From: CATOSD01 sp965203135
GTDB taxonomy: Bacteria > Chloroflexota > Dehalococcoidia > Lucifugimonadales > CATOSD01
NCBI GenBank assembly: GCA_965203135.1
Contig: CBDBBO010000001.1
Coordinates: 496,001-560,000 of the forward strand
Reading direction: 5' to 3'
DNA length: 64,000 bases
This document shows positions 7,822-15,428 of the stretch, one piece after another (the stretch's first letter is position 1; the number at the start of each line of letters is the position of its first letter). The position numbers and the translations under genes were made by a program. Below the pieces are notes generated by a model. That model had not been told where the DNA came from. It saw only the letters and a list, made by a program, of their open reading frames with translations, and made no database searches.

Positions 7822-7850
7822 CCTGGATTCCCGCTTTCGCGGGAGTGACG
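7822..7850 (+). repeat. Dispersed hairpin repeat, GGATTCCCGC type
   Basis: The segment has a CCTGGATTC lead, a palindrome CCCGCTTTCGCGGG and a trailing AGTGACG. Close relatives occur at 11316-11344 and 35226-35256, all immediately after coding regions. It may act as a transcript-end hairpin. Confidence 0.7.
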
Positions 7851-8033
7851 GTGAGGGGGCGAGGGGGAAGGGACTTCTTCGCCCGCATCCCCGAAACAAG
7901 CACGATGCAGGCTCTGGCCTCACGCGTAAGGGGCCGCAGTTGGCATTACGCCGTGATCCGCATATCAGGCGCTTTAGATTCCTCGGCTACGCTCGGAATG
8001 GCAGATGCAACACGGCGTTCGGCATTGCCATTT

Positions 8034-8672
8034 TCAAGGGATGAGCTTCTTGGCGTAACGGAAGCACTTCAGGACCTCGGGTATGCTGTAGCCCTGAGAA
8101 AGGTGGTGGCAATAGACGGCCGGAGCCCCTTGGAAAGTGGACACGCCAAAGGTCTGGCCCCGCTTATAGGCGTATTCGGCGTCCTGCCAGTCAATCCCCA
8201 ACGCTTTCGTGGTCTTGTCCCCGAAGACGATAACAACCTTTGGGTTCATCTCATCCACCAGCCGCTTTACCCACTCTACGGAGTGGTGTCGCCACTCGGA
8301 GTGAGGCCCTCTCTTTCTCATCCAGCGGCTCGCTTCCTTGGACGGCGCCTGCGGAAACACGGCTGGCAACGCCACGGTGGAGGTTTCCAGCGATTCCAAC
8401 ATCCCTGCCTTCCTGCACAAGTTACGAAGTGCCGTGCCGAATGGTTGATCGCTTCGAAGGTATAGTAACTTCGACGGACACTTGGACCAAATCTTCGGGC
8501 TCGTCTTTCCTCCGCCTTGAAATGACAACAGCAGAAGGTCCGGCTCCGGGATAGGTGGCCCATAAGAAATCAGTAGCCCGTGTTTCACGACCTTGCGGAG
8601 TTCCGGCCTTTTGAGCAGTTCATGCGTGTCAGAGTATGCCTCAGATAGGAGTTCTTCTAGCGACTTTGGCAT
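8034..8672 (-). CDS. Uracil-DNA glycosylase superfamily-like protein
   Basis: The 212-residue product shows the pattern of the uracil-DNA glycosylase fold: an early strand and turn ending LLLLSFQGGG, a QPFGTALRNL helix and a late strand with PKVVIVFGDKTTKALG, which matches the family's LG(x)xAxxxLLG segment. The C-terminal motif that is normally HPS or HPSP reads CHHLSQGY here, so the active site is atypical. Several cysteines (near residues 65, 86, 189 and 204) could ligate a metal or cluster, but spacing differs from the family 4 pattern. GC is lower than the neighbours, suggesting acquisition. Activity on uracil is not established. Confidence 0.55.
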   Translation of the reverse strand: MPKSLEELLSEAYSDTHELLKRPELRKVVKHGLLISYGPPIPEPDLLLLSFQGGGKTSPKIWSKCPSKLLYLRSDQPFGTALRNLCRKAGMLESLETSTVALPAVFPQAPSKEASRWMRKRGPHSEWRHHSVEWVKRLVDEMNPKVVIVFGDKTTKALGIDWQDAEYAYKRGQTFGVSTFQGAPAVYCHHLSQGYSIPEVLKCFRYAKKLIP

Positions 8673-8740
8673 CTTCGGACTCCTTGGGCCAAGATTCGCG
8701 GCAAGCGCGCCCTGAGTCTACGCACGCCACGCTGCTGCGT

Positions 8741-8780
8741 CACCCCCATCCTAACCTTCCCCCTGCGAGGGGGAAGGGAC
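8741..8780 (+). repeat. Dispersed CACCCCCATCC / TTCCCCCTGCGAGGGGGAA hairpin repeat
   Basis: A CACCCCCATCCTAACC lead is followed by the perfect palindrome TTCCCCCTGCGAGGGGGAA and GGGAC. At least eight related copies lie at gene ends across the window. Confidence 0.8.
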
Positions 8781-8789
8781 AACACCGGC

Positions 8790-8814
8790 GGGCGGGTTTG
8801 AAACCCGCCCCTAC
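8790..8814 (+). repeat. GGGCGGGTTTGAAACCCGCCC palindrome
   Basis: A nearly perfect inverted repeat GGGCGGGTTT/AAACCCGCCC followed by CTACC. A second copy with a TTTCGAA centre is at 38502-38528. Confidence 0.75.
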
Positions 8815-8836
8815 CTGTGCTGTGGTGACTCTCGGG

Positions 8837-9607
8837 TTAGGACTCGGCGACTACGGGGTTGCTGAGGACGCCTATACCCTCGATCTCGATTTCGACGGTG
8901 TCGCCGGGGTGGAGGTCACCCGCCTGGCCTGGGGTGCCGGTCATTATGACGTCGCCCGGTTCCAGTGTGACCACCCTGGTGACGAACTCGATGATGGTGG
9001 GGACGTCGTAGAGAAGGTCTGACGTGCTGCTCTCCTGTTCGACCTTACCGTTGACGCGGGCCACCAGGTGCAGGTTGCCGGGGTCGAGGTCGGTGACGAT
9101 ATACGGCCCGATGGGGCTGAAGGTGTCGGAGGACTTTGCGCGCCACCACTGGAGGTCGCCGCGCTGCCACTGGCGGGCGCTGACGTCGTTGCCGCAGGTG
9201 AGGCCGAGCACGACGCTCATGGCGTCTTCCCGGCTGACGCGCTTGCAACGCTTGCCGATGACCACTGAAAGCTCGCCCTCTTCCTGCATCGTGACGCCCT
9301 CTTCCAGCGCCTCATGGGGGATTACGATGTCGTCGCCCGGCCCGGCCAGCGACGTGGCGGACTTCAGGAACGGCTCGGGCACCGATGGCGGCTCACGGTC
9401 CCCCAGGTGGCTCTTATAGTTGAGGCCGATGGCCACTATCTTGCCGGGCACTATTGGGGCCAGCAACCGCACCTCATCAAGCGTGTGGGTGTGGTCGGTG
9501 ACCTCGTAGTCCTCCAGGGGCGACGTCGTAATCTGCTTTACGACGTCGCCTTCGACCACGCCGTAGGCGATCTCGCCGTGCGCCTCGTACCTCGCGAACT
9601 TGGTCAT
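8837..9607 (-). CDS. Fumarylacetoacetate hydrolase (FAH) family protein
   Basis: This 256-residue protein belongs to the FAH superfamily, whose members cleave C-C bonds in beta-diketo acids or isomerise/decarboxylate 2-oxo-3-ene compounds using a divalent metal. Visible family marks are the GLNYKSH loop (about residue 61), the metal-binding EEGELSVVIGK near residue 110, the GNDVSARQWQR and TFSPIGP segments, and GTPGQAGDLHPGD near the end. The usual ELA is ELS here. It starts with ATG at 9607. The promoter at 9678-9706 is divergent from that of the class III aminotransferase. Likely role is catabolism of an aromatic or sugar-acid intermediate; the substrate is unknown. Confidence 0.88.
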   Translation of the reverse strand: MTKFARYEAHGEIAYGVVEGDVVKQITTSPLEDYEVTDHTHTLDEVRLLAPIVPGKIVAIGLNYKSHLGDREPPSVPEPFLKSATSLAGPGDDIVIPHEALEEGVTMQEEGELSVVIGKRCKRVSREDAMSVVLGLTCGNDVSARQWQRGDLQWWRAKSSDTFSPIGPYIVTDLDPGNLHLVARVNGKVEQESSTSDLLYDVPTIIEFVTRVVTLEPGDVIMTGTPGQAGDLHPGDTVEIEIEGIGVLSNPVVAES

Positions 9608-9677
9608 TGGTTCCTCCTCAGGGTGTGCTGCCGTCGGGCGGCTGCTGCGTGTTGGGTATGGGGTTTACGCGGGGATA

Positions 9678-9706
9678 ACTATAGCCGAACGGAGTGAGGG
9701 GCGCAA
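9678..9706 (-). promoter_or_regulatory. Promoter for the FAH-family gene
   Basis: On the minus strand TTGCGC (9706-9701) and TATAGT (9683-9678) are separated by 17 bases. It lies back to back with the aminotransferase promoter. Confidence 0.55.
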
Positions 9707-9723
9707 AGTTGGCGGTGCGGTGC

Positions 9724-9752
9724 TTGTGCTTTGTGGGGAGAAGGTCTATATT
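9724..9752 (+). promoter_or_regulatory. Promoter for the class III aminotransferase
   Basis: TTGTGC (9724-9729) and TATATT (9747-9752) are separated by 17 bases. The start codon follows about 95 bases after the expected transcription start. Confidence 0.5.
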
Positions 9753-9853
9753 CGGCTGACCGTTGGGTTGCGGGACGGGGAGCACTCCGGCGTCCTGTTT
9801 CGTGGCCTGAAAGCCAGACAGCCGGCGCGGGGCCGGAAGGAGGAGAGGGCCGC

Positions 9854-11302
9854 ATGGTGACTCCAGACACCGACAAGCACGCATGGTGGATTAAGGACAG
9901 CTACAGCAGGGAGGAGATCGACCAACTCGTCCAGTGGGGGCTGGACCACTTCTGGACGCAGAATCACCAGATGGCGGACCTGGTCGCGCCGGGCGGCTAC
10001 AACATCATGGCGCGCGGCGACGGCTGCTACGTCTACGACATCGAGGGGAACAAGTACATCGACGCGATGGCGGGGCTGTTCCTGAAGAACATCGGGCATC
10101 GCCACCCGGAGGTGGCGGCCGCGGTCGCGGAGCAGATGACGACTCTGGCGTACAGCAACTCCGGCGCGTACAGCAGCATACCGGGGATTCTGCTGTCGCG
10201 TAAGCTGGCGGAGCTGGCGCCGGGGGACATGACGAGGTCGTTCTTCTGCGGGGGCGGTTCCGAGGCGGTGGAGATCGCATTGAAGATGGCGCGGCAGTAC
10301 CAGTACATCTCGGGCAGGCCGCAGAAGACGAAGATCATTTCGCGCAGGGGCCAGTACCACGGCTCCACAAGGGGCGCAATGAGCGTCGGCTCGGCGGGCA
10401 GGCGCAGCCCGGGGCTGTTCGAGGCGATGACGCCGCCGGGCAACATACAGGTGGACCCGCCGTTCTGCTACCGGTGCCCATGGGGCTTCAAGGACCGGGA
10501 CAACGGAAACTGCTGCATGCAGAGTCCGCGGTCGCTGGAGAACATCATCACGGGCGAGGGCGCGGACAGCGTGGCGGCCTTCATCGCGACGCCGATTCCG
10601 AACGGCTCGCAGATTCCGGCCGAGGAGTACTGGCCGGAGGTGCGGGAGATCTGCGACCGGCACGACGTGGTGCTGATAGCGGACGAGATTATCTGCGGGT
10701 TCGGACGGCTGGGGAGCTGGTTCGGGATGCAGCGTTTCGGCGTGCAGGCGGATATCATGACGGTGGCGAAGGCGCTGACGGGCGGCGAGCTTCCGATAGG
10801 CGGCGTGGTAGCCTCGCAGAAGGTGGCCGAGGCCTTCGACAACGCGGAGGGGGCGAACTCGGCCTTCCAGCACGGCGTGACGTACGGCGGGCACCCGGCG
10901 GTGATGACGGCGGCGCTGAAGAACCTGGAGATCATGGAGCGGGACAACCTGGTGCAGAACTCCTACGACATGGGCAACTACCTGTACGAGCGGGCGATGT
11001 CGGTGTTGCAGGAGAACCACCCGTCGGTGGGTTTCGTGGGCGGCGGCATGGGCCTGCTGATGTCCATCGAGATGGTGAAGAACCGCAGGACGAAGGAGAC
11101 GTATCCGGGCGGGCCGCAGGGCGAGTACGCGAAGACGTTTACGGAGAAGCTGCGGAGCAACGGGCTGGCGACGCGGGCCGGCGACTCGATAGTGCTCTCA
11201 CCGCCGCTGACGATCACGAAAGAGATCGTGGACGACATCATCGACATACTGGATACGTCGATGGGCGAGATGGAGCGGGAGTTCCCAGTGGACGACGCGT
11301 AG
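9854..11302 (+). CDS. Class III PLP-dependent aminotransferase
   Basis: The 482-residue enzyme has the class III fold: GSEAVEIALKMARQYQY in the phosphate-binding region, the aspartate-containing ADEIICGFGRLG strand, and the Schiff-base lysine in TVAKALTGGELPIGG near residue 307. Members transfer amino groups from omega-amines or amino acids to 2-oxoacids. A cysteine-rich loop (YRCPWGFKDRDNGNCC, about residues 205-221) is an insertion also seen in relatives of beta-alanine or taurine type aminotransferases. The ATG at 9854 is preceded by GGAGGAG; an upstream in-frame extension has no ribosome binding site. It is followed by a hairpin repeat at 11316-11344. Substrate unresolved. Confidence 0.88.
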   Translation: MVTPDTDKHAWWIKDSYSREEIDQLVQWGLDHFWTQNHQMADLVAPGGYNIMARGDGCYVYDIEGNKYIDAMAGLFLKNIGHRHPEVAAAVAEQMTTLAYSNSGAYSSIPGILLSRKLAELAPGDMTRSFFCGGGSEAVEIALKMARQYQYISGRPQKTKIISRRGQYHGSTRGAMSVGSAGRRSPGLFEAMTPPGNIQVDPPFCYRCPWGFKDRDNGNCCMQSPRSLENIITGEGADSVAAFIATPIPNGSQIPAEEYWPEVREICDRHDVVLIADEIICGFGRLGSWFGMQRFGVQADIMTVAKALTGGELPIGGVVASQKVAEAFDNAEGANSAFQHGVTYGGHPAVMTAALKNLEIMERDNLVQNSYDMGNYLYERAMSVLQENHPSVGFVGGGMGLLMSIEMVKNRRTKETYPGGPQGEYAKTFTEKLRSNGLATRAGDSIVLSPPLTITKEIVDDIIDILDTSMGEMEREFPVDDA

Positions 11303-11315
11303 AGGCAAGCCCCGC

Positions 11316-11344
11316 CCTGGATTCACGCTTTCGCGGGAATGACG
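11316..11344 (+). repeat. Dispersed hairpin repeat, GGATTCACGC type
   Basis: It begins CCTGGATTC, contains ACGCTTTCGCGGGAAT and ends GACG, closely matching 7822-7850. It sits in the gap between two convergent genes. Confidence 0.7.
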
Positions 11345-11386
11345 AGTGGGGCCATGTCGGCTGGAAGGGACCGCGAGTGAGGCGGG

Positions 11387-11758
11387 CTATCTGCCGCGGA
11401 TGCGGTCCCACCAGCCGTTGTCGTCTTCTTCCTCGATGGGGCGGCCGCGCCAGCGCTTTTCGACGCTGTTGCGGGGCCGCATGAAGAACATGGCGTAGGC
11501 GACGATGAACAGCAGCAGGCCGATCAGTCCCATGATTGGGCCGGCACGCAGGACTAGCGCGAGCAGCAGGACCACGACGGCGGCGATCATTACGCGGCCG
11601 GGCGTGATGGCCCAGGTGCGGCCGCCTAGGGCTTTGCCGGCGTACATCCAGAGGAGCCGCCAGAAGCTGGGCTTGCGGCGATGAGCCGGAGCTCGGCCGG
11701 GCGACACTCCCGCCTGTTCGAGAATCTCTTCTACTTCTTTCTCGTACTTCTCCGACAT
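11387..11758 (-). CDS. Small two-helix membrane protein of unknown function
   Basis: The 123-residue protein starts with an acidic amphipathic helix (SEKYEKEVEEILEQAG), has a basic linker (APAHRRKPSFW) and two closely spaced hydrophobic segments (about residues 55-72 and 74-92). It ends with a charged tail containing EEEDDNGWWDRIRGR. The N-terminal pattern resembles short membrane proteins found in Dehalococcoidia, but I do not recognise a function. ATG at 11758; a promoter with TTGACA and TACGAT lies at 11858-11887. Confidence 0.7.
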   Translation of the reverse strand: MSEKYEKEVEEILEQAGVSPGRAPAHRRKPSFWRLLWMYAGKALGGRTWAITPGRVMIAAVVVLLLALVLRAGPIMGLIGLLLFIVAYAMFFMRPRNSVEKRWRGRPIEEEDDNGWWDRIRGR

Positions 11759-11857
11759 CCTCCACCTCTCAGTCCCGGCCCTTCGTCCGACGGGCCAGCG
11801 TACGTGCCCTTACTCCGCGCCAAATGCTCAATTGCCTGAGGAGTGAGACTTAACGAA

Positions 11858-11887
11858 ATCGTATCCAACGCAAAAGCCCGCTGTCAA
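11858..11887 (-). promoter_or_regulatory. Promoter for the 11387-11758 gene
   Basis: Minus-strand TTGACA (11887-11882) and TACGAT (11863-11858) with an 18-base spacer. It is back to back with the threonine synthase promoter. Confidence 0.55.
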
Positions 11888-11907
11888 GCATGGGCCGCGG
11901 GGCCGCG

Positions 11908-11937
11908 TTGACAACTCCCCTGCCCCGCCGGTAGCAT
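11908..11937 (+). promoter_or_regulatory. Promoter for the threonine synthase-like gene
   Basis: TTGACA (11908-11913) and TAGCAT (11932-11937) with an 18-base spacer, 40 bases before the TTG start. Confidence 0.55.
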
Positions 11938-11976
11938 CCGGGCGGTTGTCTCAGTCCACGCCAGAGAGGGTGTTGT

Positions 11977-13086
11977 TTGTCCCACTTCAACCTGTGTTGT
12001 TTCGCGTGCGGCGCGGCGCATCCCGCCGATATGTACTCGCTCGGCTGCGAGCGGTGCGGCGGGCCGCTGGACGTGCGTTACACGGCTGAGGCCGCGGGGG
12101 CGTCCGGTGGCGGGCCGCCGATGCCGTACCACGACCGGGAAGCGGCGGTGACGCTGGGCGAGGGCGGGACGCCGTGCGTGGAGCTGCGGGCGGTGGCGGG
12201 GATGCTTGGCGTGCGGCGAGTGTACGGGAAGGCTGAGTATCAGAATCCGACGGGATCGTTCAAGGACAGGGGTACCGCCGCGATGGTGTCGGTGGCGGCG
12301 GAGCTGGGCGTGACGGCGGTGGTGGAGGACTCGTCGGGAAACGCGGGGGCGTCGGTGGCGGCGTACGCGGCGCGGGCGGGCATCGAGGCGCACGTATTCG
12401 CGCCCGCGGACGCGCCGGCGGCGAAGCTGAGCCAGATACGCGTGTACGGCGCGCGCACACACCTTATCGAGGGGCCGCGACAGGCGGCGACGGACGCGGC
12501 GGTGGCTTACTGCGAGACGCAAGGAATGGTGTACGCCTCACACAATCTCAGCCCGTACTTTCTCGAAGGGACCAAAACGTTCGCGTACGAGGCGGCGCGG
12601 CAACTGGCCGACGATCCGCCGCAACACCTGGTGGCGCCTGTGGGCAACGGGTCGCTGGCGACGGGGCCGTGGAAGGGTTTTCAGGAACTGTTGGACGCAG
12701 AGGCGATCGGTCGAGTGCCGCGGGTCCACGCGGTGCAGGCGCGGGCGGTGATGCCGGTGGCCGCGGCTTACGAGGGGAGCGCGTGGAATGCCGCCGACGC
12801 AGGGCGGACAATCGCGGGGGGCATATCGGTCGCCGCGCCGCCGAGGAAGGCGCAGGTGCTGCGGGTGCTGCGGGAGTCGGGCGGCGAGGCGGTGGCGGTG
12901 GACGACGAGGAGATCGCGCGGTGGCAGCGGCTGCTTGCCGAGGAGGAGGGCATCTACGCGGAGCCGACGTCCGCAGCGGCGTTCGCGGGGCTGGAGGCCC
13001 TCGTGGCGCGCGGAGCGGTGGGCGCGGACGACTGCGTGCTGGTGGCGATCACGGGCAGCGGGTTGAAGGACGCGCCGCCGGTCTAG
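11977..13086 (+). CDS. Threonine synthase-like PLP enzyme
   Basis: The 369-residue protein is a fold type II PLP enzyme. An N-terminal zinc-ribbon-like pair (CFACG and CERCGG, residues 7-30) precedes the catalytic core, as in many threonine synthases. The Schiff-base lysine is in NPTGSFKDRG (about residue 93), followed by DSSGNAGAS, the substrate-binding SxGN loop, and a late GGISVAAPPR. Threonine synthase converts O-phosphohomoserine to threonine. Cysteate synthase-like or other beta-replacement activity remains possible. Start is TTG with a GAGAGGG element upstream. Its end overlaps the convergent DUF1801 gene by four bases. Confidence 0.82.
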   Translation: MSHFNLCCFACGAAHPADMYSLGCERCGGPLDVRYTAEAAGASGGGPPMPYHDREAAVTLGEGGTPCVELRAVAGMLGVRRVYGKAEYQNPTGSFKDRGTAAMVSVAAELGVTAVVEDSSGNAGASVAAYAARAGIEAHVFAPADAPAAKLSQIRVYGARTHLIEGPRQAATDAAVAYCETQGMVYASHNLSPYFLEGTKTFAYEAARQLADDPPQHLVAPVGNGSLATGPWKGFQELLDAEAIGRVPRVHAVQARAVMPVAAAYEGSAWNAADAGRTIAGGISVAAPPRKAQVLRVLRESGGEAVAVDDEEIARWQRLLAEEEGIYAEPTSAAAFAGLEALVARGAVGADDCVLVAITGSGLKDAPPV

Positions 13087-13562
13087 CTCTTCTTCTTTCG
13101 GCGCCGGTTGCTCTTCATGTTGGCCCTGGACTGCTCGTAGTAGCGGATGTAGTCCTCGGCGGGCGTGCGGGAGATGACCTCGCCTATCAGGTCGAGGGGG
13201 AGGTCGTCGGCGCGCTTGAAGCGGACGCAGGACTTGCCCATGTTGAGCTTCTTGCCGCTGGCGGCGTACCGCTCCTTGAACCATTCCTCGGTGACCTGGT
13301 CCCCGTACACGTTCATCAAGTACAGCGACATGTAGTTCTTCTGATTGCCCAGCGAGGCGTAGGCGAGAGGGTAGCCGTTGTAGGTTTCGGGAAAGACTTC
13401 GAGGGGGATGGCCCAGCCGATCATGCCGTAGAGCATCATCTCCTCGTAGCCGTCGGGCAGACTGTCGAGCACCACTTGGCGCACCGTTTCCATAGACTGC
13501 CGGCGGTCGTCGGGCAACTCGTCGAGGTAGTCTTGCACTGTGCCGGCATCGCTTTTGACCAT
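13083..13562 (-). CDS. DUF1801 (YdhG-like) domain protein
   Basis: The 159-residue protein has the DUF1801 layout: an N-terminal TVQDYLDELPDDRRQ helix, a central YEEMMLYGMIGWAIPLE strand and turn, and the NYMSLYLMNVYGD segment. Family members include a Bacillus iron chaperone-like protein, though the function is poorly defined. It ends with a very basic tail (NRRRKKKS). I use ATG at 13562, which is preceded by AGGAGGGTGC; the longer open frame upstream has no ribosome binding site. Confidence 0.8.
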   Translation of the reverse strand: MVKSDAGTVQDYLDELPDDRRQSMETVRQVVLDSLPDGYEEMMLYGMIGWAIPLEVFPETYNGYPLAYASLGNQKNYMSLYLMNVYGDQVTEEWFKERYAASGKKLNMGKSCVRFKRADDLPLDLIGEVISRTPAEDYIRYYEQSRANMKSNRRRKKKS

Positions 13563-13672
13563 AGCACCCTCCTGGCATCGGACTTTGGCCGGGACAGTGT
13601 AGGCAATACGCGGAGCTCGGCGCAAGCCGGGAAAAGGGCAATCGCGGGCTGTGCCGTGTCGGTGACGTGGCG

Positions 13673-13678
13673 TATAAT
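13673..13678 (+). promoter_or_regulatory. -10 element upstream of aldo/keto reductase
   Basis: A perfect TATAAT lies about 70 bases before the chosen start. No good -35 is present at 16-18 bases, so promoter strength is uncertain. Confidence 0.4.
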
Positions 13679-13747
13679 TCACGCATCTGTTCCACCACGC
13701 CACGCGGCGGCGTAGTCGCGCCCGTGCGGAGTGCCGGAGTTCGCGGA

Positions 13748-14746
13748 TTGAGATACAGGACGCTTGGGGACACTGAGCTTGAGTTGTCGGAGGTCGGGTT
13801 CGGCCTGTGGACGCTTGCGTCCGGGAACCGGCCGGTGATCAGCGAGGCGGAGGCGGTGAACCTGCTGGTGAGGGCGTTCGACCTGGGGGTCACGTTCTTC
13901 GACACCGCCGACACTTATGGGGACGGCTACGGCGAGAGGGTGCTGGCGAGGGCGCTCGGCAGGCAGCGCCACGACGTGGTTATCGCGACGAAGATGGGGT
14001 ACGACATGTATACGACGGTGTTGAGCCCGGACCCCGTTCCGCGTGAGCTGAACTTCGGTCCGCGTTACGTGCGCTACGCCTGCGAGCAGAGCCTGCGGAG
14101 GCTGAACACGGACTACATAGACCTGTACCAGCTTCACGATCCCACGATGTACACGCTGGAGGACGACGAGCTTTTCGACACGCTGGAGGACCTGGTGCGG
14201 GAGGGCAAGATAAGGTACTACGGCTTCGCGCCGGAGCCGGAGGTCAGGTGGGAAGAGGAGGCGGAGGCGGCGATGCGGGAGCGGGACGGGCACGCGCTGC
14301 AACTGGCGTACAACATGCTGGAGCAGCGGCCCGGGCGCGAGCTGTTTCCCATCGCGGTGGAGACGAACACCGGGCTGATTGCGAGGGAGCCGCACGCGCG
14401 GGGGGCGCTGGCGGCGGCGCGGCCGTCGCCTGTCGAGCGGGAAGGGTACGAGGGGGAGATGGAGCACGGGGCGCCAATGCCGGGCGAGGGAGAGGTCACG
14501 GGGCTGGGGTTCCTGACCAGCAACCTGGACCTCACGTTGGGGCAACTAGCGATAAAGTTCGCCCTGTCGGAGGCGGTTGTGGCGTCGGCGCTGCCGGACA
14601 TATCCGGTGTGGAATCGCTGGAGGAGTTCGCGGCGGCGCCGGACGGGGAGGACATTCCCGAGGAGTTCCTGGAGCGGCTGAGGGAGCTGTACGACGAGGG
14701 CGCCCTTCCGGACGCGCAGGGGCCGCAGAGCGGCGCGACCGCCTGA
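13748..14746 (+). CDS. Aldo/keto reductase family oxidoreductase
   Basis: The 332-residue NAD(P)H-dependent enzyme has the TIM-barrel aldo/keto reductase signature: FFDTADTYGDGYGERVL (catalytic Asp and Tyr), the lysine in VIATKMGYD and the histidine in DLYQLHDP. Such enzymes reduce aldehydes or ketones. The C-terminal part, GLGFLTSNLDLTLGQLAIKFALS, matches the usual cofactor-side helix. I use the TTG at 13748 (reading LRYRTLG as MRYRTLG), because the family usually starts with that MxYRxLGxTxLxxS pattern. The open frame continues 27 codons further upstream without support. Physiological substrate unknown. Confidence 0.88.
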   Translation: MRYRTLGDTELELSEVGFGLWTLASGNRPVISEAEAVNLLVRAFDLGVTFFDTADTYGDGYGERVLARALGRQRHDVVIATKMGYDMYTTVLSPDPVPRELNFGPRYVRYACEQSLRRLNTDYIDLYQLHDPTMYTLEDDELFDTLEDLVREGKIRYYGFAPEPEVRWEEEAEAAMRERDGHALQLAYNMLEQRPGRELFPIAVETNTGLIAREPHARGALAAARPSPVEREGYEGEMEHGAPMPGEGEVTGLGFLTSNLDLTLGQLAIKFALSEAVVASALPDISGVESLEEFAAAPDGEDIPEEFLERLRELYDEGALPDAQGPQSGATA

Positions 14747-14758
14747 GATACGGCGGTG

Positions 14759-15322
14759 TCAGCTCCGGTCGGCAGACCTCCGCGAGAAGTTCCGGCGCGG
14801 CCGCCCTCCGCGCGACTCGCCGCCGGACCGACGGTCGCCCTGCCTGCCGGCGCCGCGGTTGCCGCGATTGCGCCGCCTGGGAAGCAGCCGGCGCATCTCG
14901 CCTTCAATGAGGCGGAAGTCCCTTTGCGGGAGCAGGTGAAGCACATCGAAGAAGGCGAGGGGCCAGTCTTCGGGCGCCCATCTTTTCACGTACTCCAGCC
15001 GTGGGCCGAGAACGAGCGCGTCGATAAAGTCCCGTTCTTTCAGTACGATGTCGGGGCTTAGCTCGACGCTGTAGCGGCGGTGGACCATCGACCCGTTGGG
15101 TTTCCAGATGCTCCGATGATCCTCGTAGCATGGGGAAGTGACGGTGGCGGTGGCGACCCACTTGCGCAGGTCCTTCACGTAGAACAGGAAGCGGTCGTTC
15201 GGCTGCATCCTCTCGGCGCGGCGGCGGTACCTGGGGCCGAAGGCGTATTCGCTGAAGCCCATCTCCCTGGCGATCTCGAAGTTCTCCAGGGTCTCCACTA
15301 TCATCCAGAAGTTTTTTGCCAT
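14759..15322 (-). CDS. EVE-domain protein with basic RG-rich tail
   Basis: The 187-residue product has an EVE fold (PUA-like): FWMIVETLENFEIAREMGFSEY, then FYVKDLRKWVATATVTSP. The EVE family binds modified bases in DNA or RNA and is common near restriction or defence genes. After about residue 145 the protein becomes an arginine- and glycine-rich disordered tail (RRRNRGNRGAGRQGDRRSGG and similar), which suggests nucleic-acid binding. ATG at 15322. The short gap to its neighbour suggests no operon partner on the same strand. The modified base recognised is not predictable. Confidence 0.82.
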   Translation of the reverse strand: MAKNFWMIVETLENFEIAREMGFSEYAFGPRYRRRAERMQPNDRFLFYVKDLRKWVATATVTSPCYEDHRSIWKPNGSMVHRRYSVELSPDIVLKERDFIDALVLGPRLEYVKRWAPEDWPLAFFDVLHLLPQRDFRLIEGEMRRLLPRRRNRGNRGAGRQGDRRSGGESRGGRPRRNFSRRSADRS

Positions 15323-15428
15323 TGTGGTGTACCCCGTTCGGGTGGAACAGTCGCTCCGCCAGCGCGGACCGCTCCGGCGGGCGCGCGACTACGCCTGTCA
15401 TTGTACCACTAAATCTACAGAGGCAAAG

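Noticed and set aside
12538..13914. 458-residue minus-strand open frame
   Set aside because: It runs antisense through the threonine synthase gene and out of frame through DUF1801 with arginine- and proline-rich composition, a typical GC-rich shadow.
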